A stretch of 64,000 nt of DNA, taken from NCBI GenBank assembly GCA_025175895.1, contig JAKLTH010000238.1, positions 1,922,001 to 1,986,000 of the forward strand. Direction: 5' to 3'. Under the pieces are notes generated by a model. That model was given only the letters and a program-made list of their open reading frames with translations. It made no database searches and had not been told where the DNA came from. A program made the translations under genes and the position numbers. Of this stretch, positions 22,167 through 33,531 are shown one piece after another (within the stretch, counting starts at the first letter, position 1; each line of letters opens with the position of its first letter). The DNA is from Wurfbainia villosa. Its lineage: Eukaryota > Streptophyta > Magnoliopsida > Zingiberales > Zingiberaceae.

Positions 22167-22733
22167 GGTTACGTTTGATACGGAGTAATATAATTAAGTT
22201 TGTAATGTAATTAAATTTATAATATAATGTATTACTGTGTTTGGTTAGTGATGTGTAATCTTTAATTATAAAAGTTATTATATTTTTTTGTTTTGGGTCC
22301 ATTATTTGTTAGAAGGAATATAATTCATATTATTATGAAAAGAAAAAAAATACTCTTATAATTTTCTTTGAATTTAATCAAAATCTTAATTGCATTGGTA
22401 GGTGATTGTCGGTCATCGATCGCATGTCGTCGGCCGATCGACGTCGAATATCGGTCGATCGACGCTGGCTACCAGCCACCAGTAGCCACAACCCCTTGCC
22501 TCTGACCCTCGACCCCCGACGGTGGCGATCGTCGTTGATGGTCGCCATCGACAACTATCGAAAAGAAATGAGAAAAATAAAAGAAGAATATGTTTGTCAT
22601 GAAAAATATTGAGTTCGTAATATAATCAAATTACATAGCATTTCCTTTGTAATCCAGATTACAAAACTTTCCTCCTCTTTGTAATCCGATTACATTACAT
22701 TAAAAAGTTGATTACCTCTCACCAAACGTACCC
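22167..22733. mobile_element. Second Tourist-like MITE (567 bp) with TAA target duplication
   Basis: Ends GGTTACGTTTGATACGG and (inverted) GGGTACGTTTGGTGAGAG, flanked by TAA at 22164-22166 and 22734-22736. The interior carries an odd GC-rich GATCGACG-rich stretch (22400-22560), possibly acquired. It starts 11 bp after the previous MITE. Confidence 0.65.
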
Positions 22734-22736
22734 TAA

Positions 22737-24130
22737 ATGCTTTGTTATATATATATAAAACACGGGCTCACTGCTCGCCGTCGCCGGGCGATCGGACTTC
22801 GATCGCGATCTGATTGAAGTCGGAGTTTGATTGAAATCCAACCCAATCATGGCTGCAACACCCGGATATGTCGTGGCCATAATTGGGTCAAATTCTAGCC
22901 ACAATTCGGCTTGATCGTGTGCAATCGTGATTTGGTTGCGGCTGCAAGCTTGCTGTTGGCGACGATGTCGCAGTGGAAGGACGCAGGCGATCCGACGGAT
23001 TCAAGGATAGACTATAGCGCTCTCGGCGGAAGTATTATGCATTATTATTTACTGTGTATTCCGCATGATCGAATGACAAATCGAGCATCATGCGTGGCAA
23101 AACGAGCGTCGATCTGAAGTCTCTTAGCGACAAAATTCCTTTATTTTGTGACTTTTTTTCATCGTCATTAATATTAATGATGAAATATTAAAATTTCATC
23201 GCTAAAGTCTCTTAGCGCGCGACAAGTTTATTGCGACGATTTTAGCGGCGAAATATTATCATCGTTAATAGTATTTAGCAACGATAATATATATTAGCGA
23301 CGAAAAAAAAAATGATCACTATTTTCTATTTTTCTTATGATGACAGATCTGAGAGCCACGTATGGATACATACGAAAGCGTCGTGCAGGATATATATCTT
23401 TCTCTCACACACAAAATGACCTTTATTTTTATTGTCCTCTTCTTGCTGCGTGCACATGGTTGATGAGACAAAGTGCATCACTCTACTCCAAAACCAGTTA
23501 CATCTTCTTCATCAATGTTTCCATAGTCATACGCTTCTGCCCATTCAACCTTATGAAACTTAACCCTACCTAATCAGTGGCTATCCCAATCTAGCCATAT
23601 TAGGGCTACAACCTAATTAAGAACACATTACTGCATATCCTCATAATTAACTTCATTGGGGTTTTCAGTCCTCATGTCAGTATATATCCATTATCGTGAA
23701 TACTGCACCGTGCCTTTCACACTTCCTCATAACTGGAGAGATCCATAAATGCTACGCGATCACATCAGAGGCAATAAATTAAGGTGCAGTAAGAGTGGCA
23801 CTGCTGGCCACGGAGCAGGCAATAAAGAACCATGGTGGAAGAAGAAGAAGACGACATGCAACGTGAAGGCATGCATGCATATACGTTCAGATTATACGAT
23901 CGATACCTAACTGTTGCTTTTGGATCTTCTGTCGGCCATGCACGTCGACCACTAGTTTCTTACTTGTGGGGAGGGAGAGGTCGGGGCCATCCGTCCGTTT
24001 ACTACGAGGTGCTGCCGTTGCTATTTCTTGCTAAACATCGAATATGCATGTGGAAGAGATGAGAAGAAGAGGTTGGACAGTGGAACATGGGGGGAAGGCC
24101 GGGATTAGTGGTGAAGTATGTGAATATGTG
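22737..24130. other. Unassigned region; TTAGCGACGA-rich patch
   Basis: No gene recognised; open frames are short and family-less. Between about 23115 and 23315 the words TTAGCGACGA and its variants recur in both orientations, as in subterminal regions of plant DNA transposons, but no paired ends were found. Confidence 0.35.
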
Positions 24131-24135
24131 TATAA

Positions 24136-26180
24136 TGTTGTTCATTGATTGAACAAGCAATGGTCAATGTCACTTTCTTGTGATTTTACTAGGAAGAGGT
24201 TTAGTGAGTAGGTTAAGTGTTAAGTATGAGGAGATCATATTTGGGTGTTAAATTTCAATTTTAAGATTTATCAGTCGACTGCGAACAATCAGACAGATTG
24301 TTTGTAGTTGATTGGAGCTTTGGATCAGTCGACTGCTTGAGTGTTTGACACTTGGAGAGCTCAGAAGACTCAAGCAGTCAACTGAGATTATGTTCCAATG
24401 GGCTGGTCGAGTAGTCGACTGTGCTCGACTACTAATTTTTACTCTGACATTCGATTGTTGGTTTGCACCAGTTGATTAAACACCGACAGTCTACTGTTAG
24501 AGTTGAGCAGTCGACTAGTCAAAGTTGAGTAGTCGACTAGTCTTAAGTGGACAAGACATAGAATATTTCATAGTCGACTGTTGGATTATGACAGTCGATT
24601 GATGGCTATGACAATCGACTGCTAGGTCAAGTCAGTCGACTGATCGAGCAATTTTTGATGTGGATTAGTTTGTTGTGAGACAATGGTCAAGCAGGCAGTC
24701 GACTGGTAGATAAGACTAGTCAACTACTAGATGGAAAAACAATCCGAGCGGAGCCTTTAAAAGGAGATCTTGGTGGAGAAAGCTGTCAGTTTTTAGAGCT
24801 CTTGAAGGGAAATAGTCGGTGTTTTCCAATCCTTCAAGGCATCTCAAAACAACTAAATTATCAAACAATCAAAAGTTCTTCTTTGTAAAGTGTTCTTTGC
24901 ATATGTATTTTATTTGCTTTCGTATCTTGTATTTTGGTTGTTGTATTTGTATTATAAACTCTTGTAATTAAGAGGTTTCTCCACATCCGAATTATTTTCG
25001 AGAAAGAAAAGGTTTAGTAGCGGTGTGCATCACTAGAGCTCACTCTAGAGCTTTACCATGAAGAGTAAGAACTAGAATTCCAAACCATATAAAATTATTG
25101 GCAGAATATCGATACGGTGTTTGCCGTCGAGAGGTTGTAAACTGATATGAGATCATCGAGGCTAGTGTTCAATACTATCTCCGTAAAACGATATTTCTCT
25201 GTTATAGGTGCTTACAGATAGCAGCAATATATTTTCTAAGATACAACGACGACGTCTCAAAATAGCAGCACTATAAATTCCGAGACCTACGAACCTTCTC
25301 GTAGGTTTTTTGGACTCTGGATATGCAGAATATGGGAGGGATTGAATGAATGAATGAGAGAACTTGAGTTCTTGTTGAGTGATTTGCATCATCTAGAGGG
25401 TCATATTTATACATGATGTGAGGTATCCTTTGGTGATTGGATGAATCTTTTGGTCAGGATGCATCTGGTCGTTCAATCTGGAGGGTTATAATCCTTCAGA
25501 TAGACCCTTGATCTTAGTTGCAGATCTAGATGTAGTGATCCACTCAATCAATGCTCCAGATCAACCTTCATCACCAACTATCAGATTGCAACTCTTCGCG
25601 ATCAATGCTCCAGATTGCGTCACTTGCTATCCATCATCCGCATGCGCACGTGGCGGGTGGTGAGCCACAGGCTCGCAGGTGCGAGCACCTGTTCGTCCAT
25701 TAGAAGAGAGTATCTGTATTTTTTGTGTTAACTTCATTAACACAACAACACATATAAGGAAGCAAATACCCTTTGGAATTTTCGATGTGGGACTATTCCT
25801 CATCTACTTCCTTTTATAATATTAATATACAATTAATGTTATTTTGGACTAATTTTAAACAATTAATTTTTCATTCACCTATAATCGGTTTTGAGCAAAT
25901 TAATAGTCTAGATTTATCTACACGAAACATAGATTTCGATTTTGAAGTCAATTCAGACTTTCATTGATTGATGACACCTCAATTTTTCCTTGCAAAACCA
26001 TATTGATCATACCTAATATCCAACAAAAATCATGTGTAGTGTTTGTAATTGTGTTTGTTTAGTTTGTTTGCTATTTGTTTCCGTTGCACTAACATTTTTG
26101 TAGACAAGCACGATCAATACAAACAAAAATGAAATCGACGAACACTATTTACCCCCTCTAGCGTGTCATCAAGGTCCTAA
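24136..26180 (+). mobile_element. Solo LTR related to family B, split by another solo LTR
   Basis: Starts TGTTGTTC after TATAA (24131-24135) and ends GGTCCTAA before a matching TATAA (26181-26185). It contains the palindrome array (24272-24730, including CAGTCGACTG copies), dyad TTGTTGTGAGACAAT near 24670, CTTTAAAAGG near 24756, and U5 with TACCCCCTCTAGCG. No primer site or gag follows, so it is a recombination-derived solo LTR. About 935 bp (25096-26030) is a later insertion. Confidence 0.6.
25096..26025 (-). mobile_element. Nested solo LTR (930 bp) with AAAAT target duplication
   Basis: Flanked by AAAAT at 25091-25095 and 26026-26030. Read on the minus strand it starts TGTTGGATATTAGG and ends CTGCCAATA (CA decayed to TA). 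No internal genes. The family is not identified; it differs from all other LTRs here. Confidence 0.55.
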
Positions 26181-26185
26181 TATAA

Positions 26186-27154
26186 ATCCGAAAAGCGCAA
26201 ATAGACCTTAGCGAATAGCCCGACGTCGTTAGTAGTTCGAGCACCATCAATGTCTAATTTATGTTGCATAAGTCTCGAACTCTAATTGCTTAAGAAATCA
26301 TTCCACCTTTTACTATCATACCATACCCCATAGTGTTTTTGGGGGTGGTAATCTATCCTTGAAGAGCAAAAAATGGCATCTGATTAATCATATATATAAC
26401 AAGTAAACACAAAGTCGACCCTAAGCAGGGTTAGTTGGGGCCCTCATCCAGGGCCCAAAGATTTTTTTTTATTTTACAGAGAAAAGGGCTCAATTTTTAT
26501 CAAAAATAATTTTTTTTATCTATAAGAGGGCCTAATTTTTTTTATTTCGCCCAAGGTCCTAAAACACCAAGGACCGACTATGAGTAAATAGACTGAGACG
26601 ACTATGAATTTGGAGGAGGAGAAGGTGTAGTCGAAATTGTCAAAGAAAGGTTATAAAATCCACAGAACTCATGTTCTAAGACAATCATCTAGCTTATTCA
26701 CAAATCTAGAATACAAACAAAAGTGGCATCTTATTTGACAAAACAATTCAACAAATTAGTAAGTATATTAATAGATAATAAACTCAAAGGAAATTTAAGA
26801 ATGTAAAAGACGGTAGGTAGATTAAGCATGGGAGAATAAGATGTTAGTGATAGTACCTTGAAAGCAATTGAATTGTAAAAGAAAATTATTATTAATTATA
26901 CAATATAATTGCATTAGTATTTCCTTTATTTATCAACGAAATGGAACTAATTTTTATCATTAGATTAACTTTGCATAATATTTTGATTGTAATATATAAA
27001 AGATCTTGCAAGAATTTCTTCTTTAATGATAGGTCATATTTATGATGTATGAGATAATCATAAAAACTTAAGTCAATATTGTTAAAACTACCCCTAGTAT
27101 TTGTGATCTTGAGAAAAGGATATCGACTTCACTGTACGATTAGGATAGTTATAT
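26186..27154. other. AT-rich region without recognised gene
   Basis: Nothing gene-like seen. It holds the small GGGCCC-rich element at 26412-26580. Confidence 0.5.
26412..26580. mobile_element. Decayed hAT-type MITE, relative of 57299-57463
   Basis: Ends AAGTCGACCCT and (inverted) TAGTCGGTCCTT. The interior GGGGCCCTCATCCAGGGCCCAAA and later GGGCCTAATTT words match the better-kept MITE at 57299. Target duplication is not convincing. Confidence 0.45.
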
Positions 27155-27869
27155 TGTTGGGAGTATGGTGAATACAATTAAAGTCTTACATTGATAATAC
27201 ATGAAAAAGATCATGTACTTATAAGATAAAAAAGATATATCCATGGTAATGAGACCTTTTGGGTAAATCTCAAACACAAAACCATGAGGCTCAGATCCAA
27301 AGTGGATAATATCATACCATTGTGGAGATATGTGAATCTTATAGACACTAACAATTTGTATCAGAGTCATAGTCCATATCAAATCATGAATCTCGAACGA
27401 AGGAAGTGGAGCTCACATATCTGGATCAAGAGAACTAGATACCAGGCAAGAAGTCTAGTTGGGTCGAGAGAACCAAACAACTGACAAAAAGTCCAGTTGG
27501 GCCAGAAGGCCTTGGACAACTAACAGAAAGTCCAGCTAGTTTAGAAGGACCAGACAGATGACAGGAAGTCTTGGTGGGTTGAGGATCGGGTATTAAGCAT
27601 AGGAAGTTCTTCGAGGACGGATAGACTTGAAGGAGGGCTCAATGTGATCCTTCACTTGAGGGGGGGATTATTGAGAGTATGGTGAACACAATCAAAGTCC
27701 TATATTGGTAAGACATGGAAAAGATCATGTGCTTATAAGATAAAAAGATATCTCCATTGGAATGAGACTTTTTGGGTAAAGTTAAAAAACAAAACCATGA
27801 GGATTTAGGCTCAAAGTGGATAATATCATACTATTGTGGAGATATGTGAATCTCATAGGCACTAATGCA
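27155..27869 (+). mobile_element. TRIM: miniature LTR retrotransposon with 199-bp LTRs
   Basis: Left LTR 27155-27353 starts TGTTGGGAGTATGG and ends CACTAACA. It is followed by a primer-site-like ATTTGTATCAGAG, then about 300 bp of non-coding internal DNA, a polypurine tract GAGGGGGGAT (27658-27668), and a right LTR from about 27669 (start decayed to TATTGAGAG). The LTRs look over 85% alike. Total about 715 bp with no coding capacity, which fits a terminal-repeat retrotransposon in miniature. The internal part has a short tandem motif (AAGTCCAGTTGGG variants, 27440-27560). Confidence 0.75.
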
Positions 27870-28377
27870 TATTTCTACTAGACAATAGACAATCTCACAC
27901 TGTAAACAAGTGCATAGGCGTGTCAAGTTCGACGAAGAAATCACACTAGATGTGGCTCGTATGAGAACTTATTTGATAACTTACCTAATTTTTGTAGGAT
28001 CTTAACTAAACCAATGCAATTGGTTCCGTAGACTTGAATTCATTTCTTATCTCATAAGAGGATTGACATACTTTGATGCATACAAATTTGGGTTGTTGCT
28101 TCTCATATAGAGATTAGAGAATGTTGACATAAGACTTACACTCCTAGTCATGCCTAGAGATTATATCACATAGGTGGTTTGATTAGTGATAGTTCGATTA
28201 AACTTATGCGTAATGGATATCAGTTGAAAAAGGTTGTCAAATTAGATCCTTTCCGACATGTCATGGTAGAGTCGATCAACTTCTTGGACCTACTCTATTG
28301 GAATAGACAATGCTTCAATTCTTAGGGGCATGTCATTGTGCAAGAATGATAAAGGGATTGTAATACATGGTAATCAT
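27870..28377. other. Unassigned spacer
   Basis: No gene, LTR or MITE recognised. Several frames read as decayed coding sequence but match nothing I can name. Confidence 0.4.
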
Positions 28378-29358
28378 TATAGAAGGATCGGTGACACGTT
28401 AGAGGGAGTGAATAGCGATTTCACTTCGTTCGATTGCGATCGTGTGCTCGTCTACAAAACTTGTTAATGTACAATGGAATATACAAGAATAAATATGCAC
28501 AACAAGAATAAACAACAAGCACACACAATACACAAGAGCGATTTATCGTGGTTCGGAACTAGAGTTCCTACACAACGGGTCGAGCTATAGTGATGCACAC
28601 CACTACTAGCAAACTTCTTCTTGTCAGAAAACACTTTGAAGGTGGAGAAATCTCTTACAAATGAATTACAATAGTAATACAATGAGAAAGTATAAGAATA
28701 CAAATGAAATGCAAAGAAAACTTTACAAGAGTGTTTTTGATTGCTTTGGATTGCTCTTGAATATCAGGAATACAACAATACTTCCCCTTCAAAATCGCCC
28801 CAAATATCACTATGGAAAACCTCCCCATCAAGCTCCATTTAAAGCCTCCATCGAGCTGATTTTCTGCCTTCTAGTCGACTGCTCTTACCTAGCAGTCGAC
28901 TGACCTCGATGTTGTTTCCTCACAATGGCTCCATCCACGTCAGATTGTTGCCCATCAGTCGATTGTCCTGACCTAGCAATCGACTGCTCATAGACATCAG
29001 TCGACTACTCTAGGCCAACAATCGACTATCCAACAATCTGTGCCCTAGCCATTTCCACCAATCGATTGTCCATTTATGACAGTCGACTGTCATGGACCAG
29101 TTGACTGCTCAACCATATCAGTCGACTATCAGAGTCACAGATCAACAATCGAGCCTAAGTCGACTACTTGACTAGTCGACTAGGGTATAACTCTAGTTGA
29201 CTGCTCTGAGTCAACTAGGTTGTTGAGTGTCGAATGATCCATAATCTCAGTCGACTGTTAAACCTCAAACATCAAGTTTACCCCAAGTATGATCCCCTCA
29301 TACTTGATCCTCACTCATAGCCTAAATCTAAGCCTTCTATCCACCTCCATTAGTCTCA
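28378..29358 (-). repeat. Minus-strand family-B-like LTR, left part (split by the Copia element)
   Basis: In minus orientation this is the U5/R and promoter half: TTCACTCCCTCTAACG block (28395-28420), then 14 CAGTCGACTG-type palindromes between 28868 and 29260, then TATGATCCCCTCATACTTG. It ends at TCTCA where the Copia LTR begins. The other half is at 46948-47380. ATCAT before it and ACCAT after the right half could be a decayed target duplication. Confidence 0.65.
28868..29260 (-). promoter_or_regulatory. Dense CAGTCGACTG palindrome array
   Basis: Fourteen copies or near copies in about 390 bp. CAGTCGACTG and CAGTCGACT(A/G) dominate; the rest carry CpG-decay variants (CAATCGACTG, CAGTTGACTG, CAATCGATTG). 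Spacing is irregular, about 20-35 bp. The motif is its own reverse complement, so strand does not matter for binding. Confidence 0.6.
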
Positions 29359-32300
29359 TGTTAGTGATATATGAGAAATATCCTAAGGCAATCACCTTAT
29401 GATTGTACCATTTATTTGATAAATGAAGATTCACTATTTAAGTATACATGTTTTCATATATTTGATTGGATCTTAAACTCATTTACTGAATGTCCACAAT
29501 ACAAATCACAACATGAGAGAATTTGTAATTGGATCACAACTAGTATCTCTACATGTGTAATTATGATGTATTGGAATTATCCCTAGTCGATGAATTGATG
29601 TATTCGGACACCATCAATTCTGTTGAGACTAGCACGAGTTATACTCCTTGGTTTATCCAAACAGTTGTTTCTCATTGACTGGTGACATTAGAATATTCGA
29701 AGTTAATCGTAGATACTAGTTATAGTAACTAGTTCATTGGAGTGACCAGTTGTAAGACTTCATATGGTTTTCTACATATATGGATATGTTAATGAAGTTC
29801 TTACTGCAGCTTAAGTGTGATGTTCTTTTAACTTGCAATATTCAAGTCGTCTTGGTCATGGAGACTTATGCTTTGACATCTTAAGCAAGCATCTCCAAGG
29901 AGATGTGGACCCGCGATGGTTGGGTATAAGTCGAAATGCCCGAAGGTGTTTGAATAACCTACAAAGGATTCACCACTCCTTGCGAGGAGATGTATACCCT
30001 TGGCCTATCATCGGATTGTTACTAAAGTTTTTGGCCAAAGCATTACATGTTTAGAGTAAGGTACTCTTGGATACATTTGTAGTAACTAGAATCTGCAGGA
30101 TGAGGAAATGATACTTGGGTTAGGTGTGACGTAGTCAGCCTAATGGGGACTGATACTATAGATCATATCCTGAACCAAGTGGGTATAAGATGAGTGAAGG
30201 GAACAAGGCACGATTCACTGTGGTTGCTGAAAGGTTTTAGAAATTGTTCTGGGATCAACCGTTGATTTTCTAGTTAATTGGGGATCATGATGTACTACTA
30301 GGTGTCACTCATGATCATTCTATAATTAATGGTTAATTATAGACTGTCAACATAAATCAGGAACCTATTTGGTCACATGTACAACGAGTGTTATCCGAAT
30401 GATTTAAAACAAACTTGAGAATGAGATTCTCATACCAAGAGAGAGACTTGGCTTGGTTGGATCAAACATAGAGCGAGCATGAAATGGTTTCAGTCGCATC
30501 GGAAGCATAGATGGGTCATGTCTTTTGAAGACATGATGGATGAATCAAATTGGTTTGGTTCTAATCTAATGGTGGAAAATAAACCAAAGGAGTTTGGCTT
30601 GTTTTAAACGAATGAATCAAAGTTGGTTTGGTTTATTTTAACTTAAAATATACCAATGTTGTTTGATTTATTTTAACTTAAGTTATTGGAGAGGGTTAAC
30701 GGGTTTTGGTTGTTAACCAATAACCACTAGGAGAAGGCTTCTTGATGGTCAAGAAACATACGCTTTATAAAATACAGTTTAAGAGTTTTGGAAACCCTTA
30801 TGAAGCCCTAAGAGTTATCGCCCACTTCTGTTGGGGATCGGTTGACCGCTAGAGGGGGGGTGAATAGCGGGTGCTAGTACCGATGATGGGATTCGATCGT
30901 GATTGCGTCTACAATTTTCATTAGCGCAGCGGAAACAAAGATAATAAAGCAATAACGAAAACACAAGCACACGAATACACGAATATAACGTGGTTCAGAA
31001 TCGAACGGTTCCTACTCCACGGATCGAGCTCTAAAGAGTTCTAGCGATGTCAATGCAATCACTAATCACAAATACTCCTTCTCGACACAAGTCGGAGGTG
31101 AAGAAACCTCGTACAAACATTCTTACAACAATAAGAAATGAATACAAGCAAAATACAAGAGAGAAATACAATGTAAGTAAAGAAAACTACTTTACAAGAG
31201 CTTTTGATTTGCTTTCTTTTGGTTGCCTTGAACTAGCCTTGAAGGACTGGAAAAGCACCAACTATTCCCCTTCAAATCTCCTAAGAAAAACCTTGTTTGG
31301 AACCTTCCACGAACAGCTGCTTTTATCCTCCATCGGGCTAGATTTTCGCCTTGCAGTCGACTGCCATAAGGCCCCAGTCGACTGCCAACACTGTAGCTGT
31401 GAGACAACGGCTCAATCCACGTTGGAAAAGTTCCAACAGGACACTCACCCCGATCGGCCAACATTGGCGATTGATCGCACCGTAATCGTCGATCGTCTAC
31501 TATGGAGCATTCTCAGTCTTACAACTCAGCGGCAATCGCCATCCATGGCGATCGCGCGCAATAATCGACTAATTAGCGATCCGCGATCCTTGCTCCAAAG
31601 AGCGATTATCGCCAAGAAATTTCAACCCTAAATGGCAGTCAAGCTCTAGTCAACTCACGGCAGTCAAACTGGCCATAATGTCAGTCGACTACCAACCTCA
31701 AAGATGAGGTTTTAACCCAAGTATGGTGCCCCCATACTTGCTAGACCACCCTTAGCCTAGACCTAAGCCTTCTAGCCACCTCCATCAGCCTCACGCCTCT
31801 CGGATCCCTCTAAGTCATCCATGACTTGTTCATCCATCGCACTAGCCTTCAAGTGCTTCCATCGGCTATGTCATGCTAACGGTGTCTACACCGCCAAGGT
31901 ACATTGGACTTACGCCGCCAAGACTCCGCTTGGACTTTTCGCCGCCAACCATTGGACTTATGCTGCCAAGACTCCACCCTTGGACTTTACGCAAATGCCA
32001 AGTGTCTGACTTTCCTCAACCCATGTTGAACTTTCCATGCCAAGACCCATGCTTGGACTTCCCTTGTGCCAAGTACTCAAGACTTGGACTTTCCCAAATG
32101 CCAAGTGTCCCACTTGGACTTTCCATTCCAAGTACCCATGACTTGGACTTTACCTTGCCAAGACTCATGCTTGGACTTTCCCATAATCACATGGTCAACC
32201 CTAGTCAACCATCAAAGTCTCCCTCGAGTCAAACTCGAGTCTGGTCAATTATAACCTGAGTCGATTGTATAAATAATCTCCCCAAAACATTAACCGACAT

Positions 32301-33181
32301 CAATGTCAAACATCAATGTCAACTCACTTTGTCAAACCACCTTGTCAAACATCAAAATATCACTCGAGTCAAACTCAAGTCTGGTCAATCGTGACCTAGG
32401 CCGATTGCACCAACAACTTCTCTTCTCCTCTTCCTCTTCTTGCTGTGCAAAAGTTGCTACCGCCCAACCTTGCTGTAGTAGCTTTTCCTCCTCACCGCCG
32501 GCCACCCACCAGCCGTCGATGACTCCTCCAGCCATCCTCCCTTGGTCGTCTGCGACCAAGGAGCAACCGACCATTGATTGGCCGACCATCTTCTCCACCA
32601 ACACAAGATGTCCAGTTTTGGGCAGCTTGTTTCTCTCTTCATAGAGAGGTCATTTGATCAACGTTTTGTGCTTCGACAGTGACCTACATGCCAGGGATTG
32701 GATCTCCGACAATCCTCATAGGTAGAGGACCAAGGTTTCGTCAATTGATTAACGGAAACCGCTTCCGAGAAGCGAGTTCGTGAAGCTCATTTTTATATCT
32801 GAATTTTGATTCAGATTGTGATCGTCTCTTGGATCACAACGTCTTCAACACAAGGCTAGTAACTCTTGCGAAGACGGGGCTCGTGGCTTTGTGAAGCTAT
32901 CCCGAAGTTACTCGATATGGATACGGATAGAGACGATTCTAGTGAGGGTCGCTACAGTTGATGTCATTCTCACTACACGTGATACGTCAAGTATAACTAG
33001 AATAAATTTCCTTTTATTGCAAAATTTAAAAGAACGATTATGTCTAGACTTGATGTATCCTTGCATGCGTGTAGTGTGTGTTGTAATAAATTAGTTTATT
33101 ACTTATTTTTGCTTCCGTTGTGTGCATATTTACGAAACATGTTTGAACGCACACCCACGTCGATGTCAAGGAAACCCAACA
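29359..33181 (+). repeat. Copia 5' LTR (about 2.2 kb after removing the insertion)
   Basis: Begins TGTTAGTGATATATGAG and ends GAAACCCAACA. It aligns with 44761-46947. The leader part is CT-rich (TTCTCTTCTCCTCTTCC at 32417). The solo LTR at 30829-32415 interrupts it with an exact 5-bp duplication. Confidence 0.85.
30829..32415 (-). mobile_element. Solo LTR of a family-B relative with ACTTC target duplication
   Basis: 1587 bp with TGTT...AACA ends, flanked by ACTTC at 30824-30828 and 32416-32420; the intact 3' LTR of the host Copia has one ACTTC at that place. Read on the minus strand it starts TGTTGGTGCAATCGG. It contains the CCAAG/CTTGG minisatellite (31900-32180), a GATCG/GGCGATCGC-rich patch (31450-31620), few CAGTCGACTG palindromes, and the GTGAGACAACG hairpin near 31395. 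Confidence 0.85.
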
Positions 33182-33531
33182 GTGGTATCAAAGCCGATTG
33201 TGTTTCGACATAATCGTAAAATTATTTTGCGATAGTCATAATTGTATTTATGGAAATATTCTACTTTTGGAAAGTTTAGAAGCATTTATGAAAATTTTAA
33301 TTTGTAAAGAAATTCAAATTGGAAGTTTTTTTAATATGATTAGGAAATTACAATTTAGAAAATTTATTTCCTAAATTAGATTTGACTTTTATTAATTAAC
33401 ACTTTCCATAAATAAAATATGTGATTAGATTTGAAAATTTATTTCCTAATTTAATCATGATTTTATTTGAGAAATCAAATCTAAAATAGATTTTATTTTC
33501 AAAATAGCTATGACAAATAAGTGTTGGAGAT
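33182..33531 (+). other. Copia primer site and leader, left part
   Basis: GTGGTATCAAAGCC (33182-33195) complements initiator tRNA-Met. An AT-rich untranslated leader follows and is interrupted by B3 at 33531; it resumes at 40267-41063, where GTTGGACTCTCTCCAAG recurs several times. Confidence 0.75.

Noticed and set aside
23337..24062. Several 60-80 codon frames that could be small host genes
   Set aside because: No recognisable domain, no good start or splice context; left as unassigned region.
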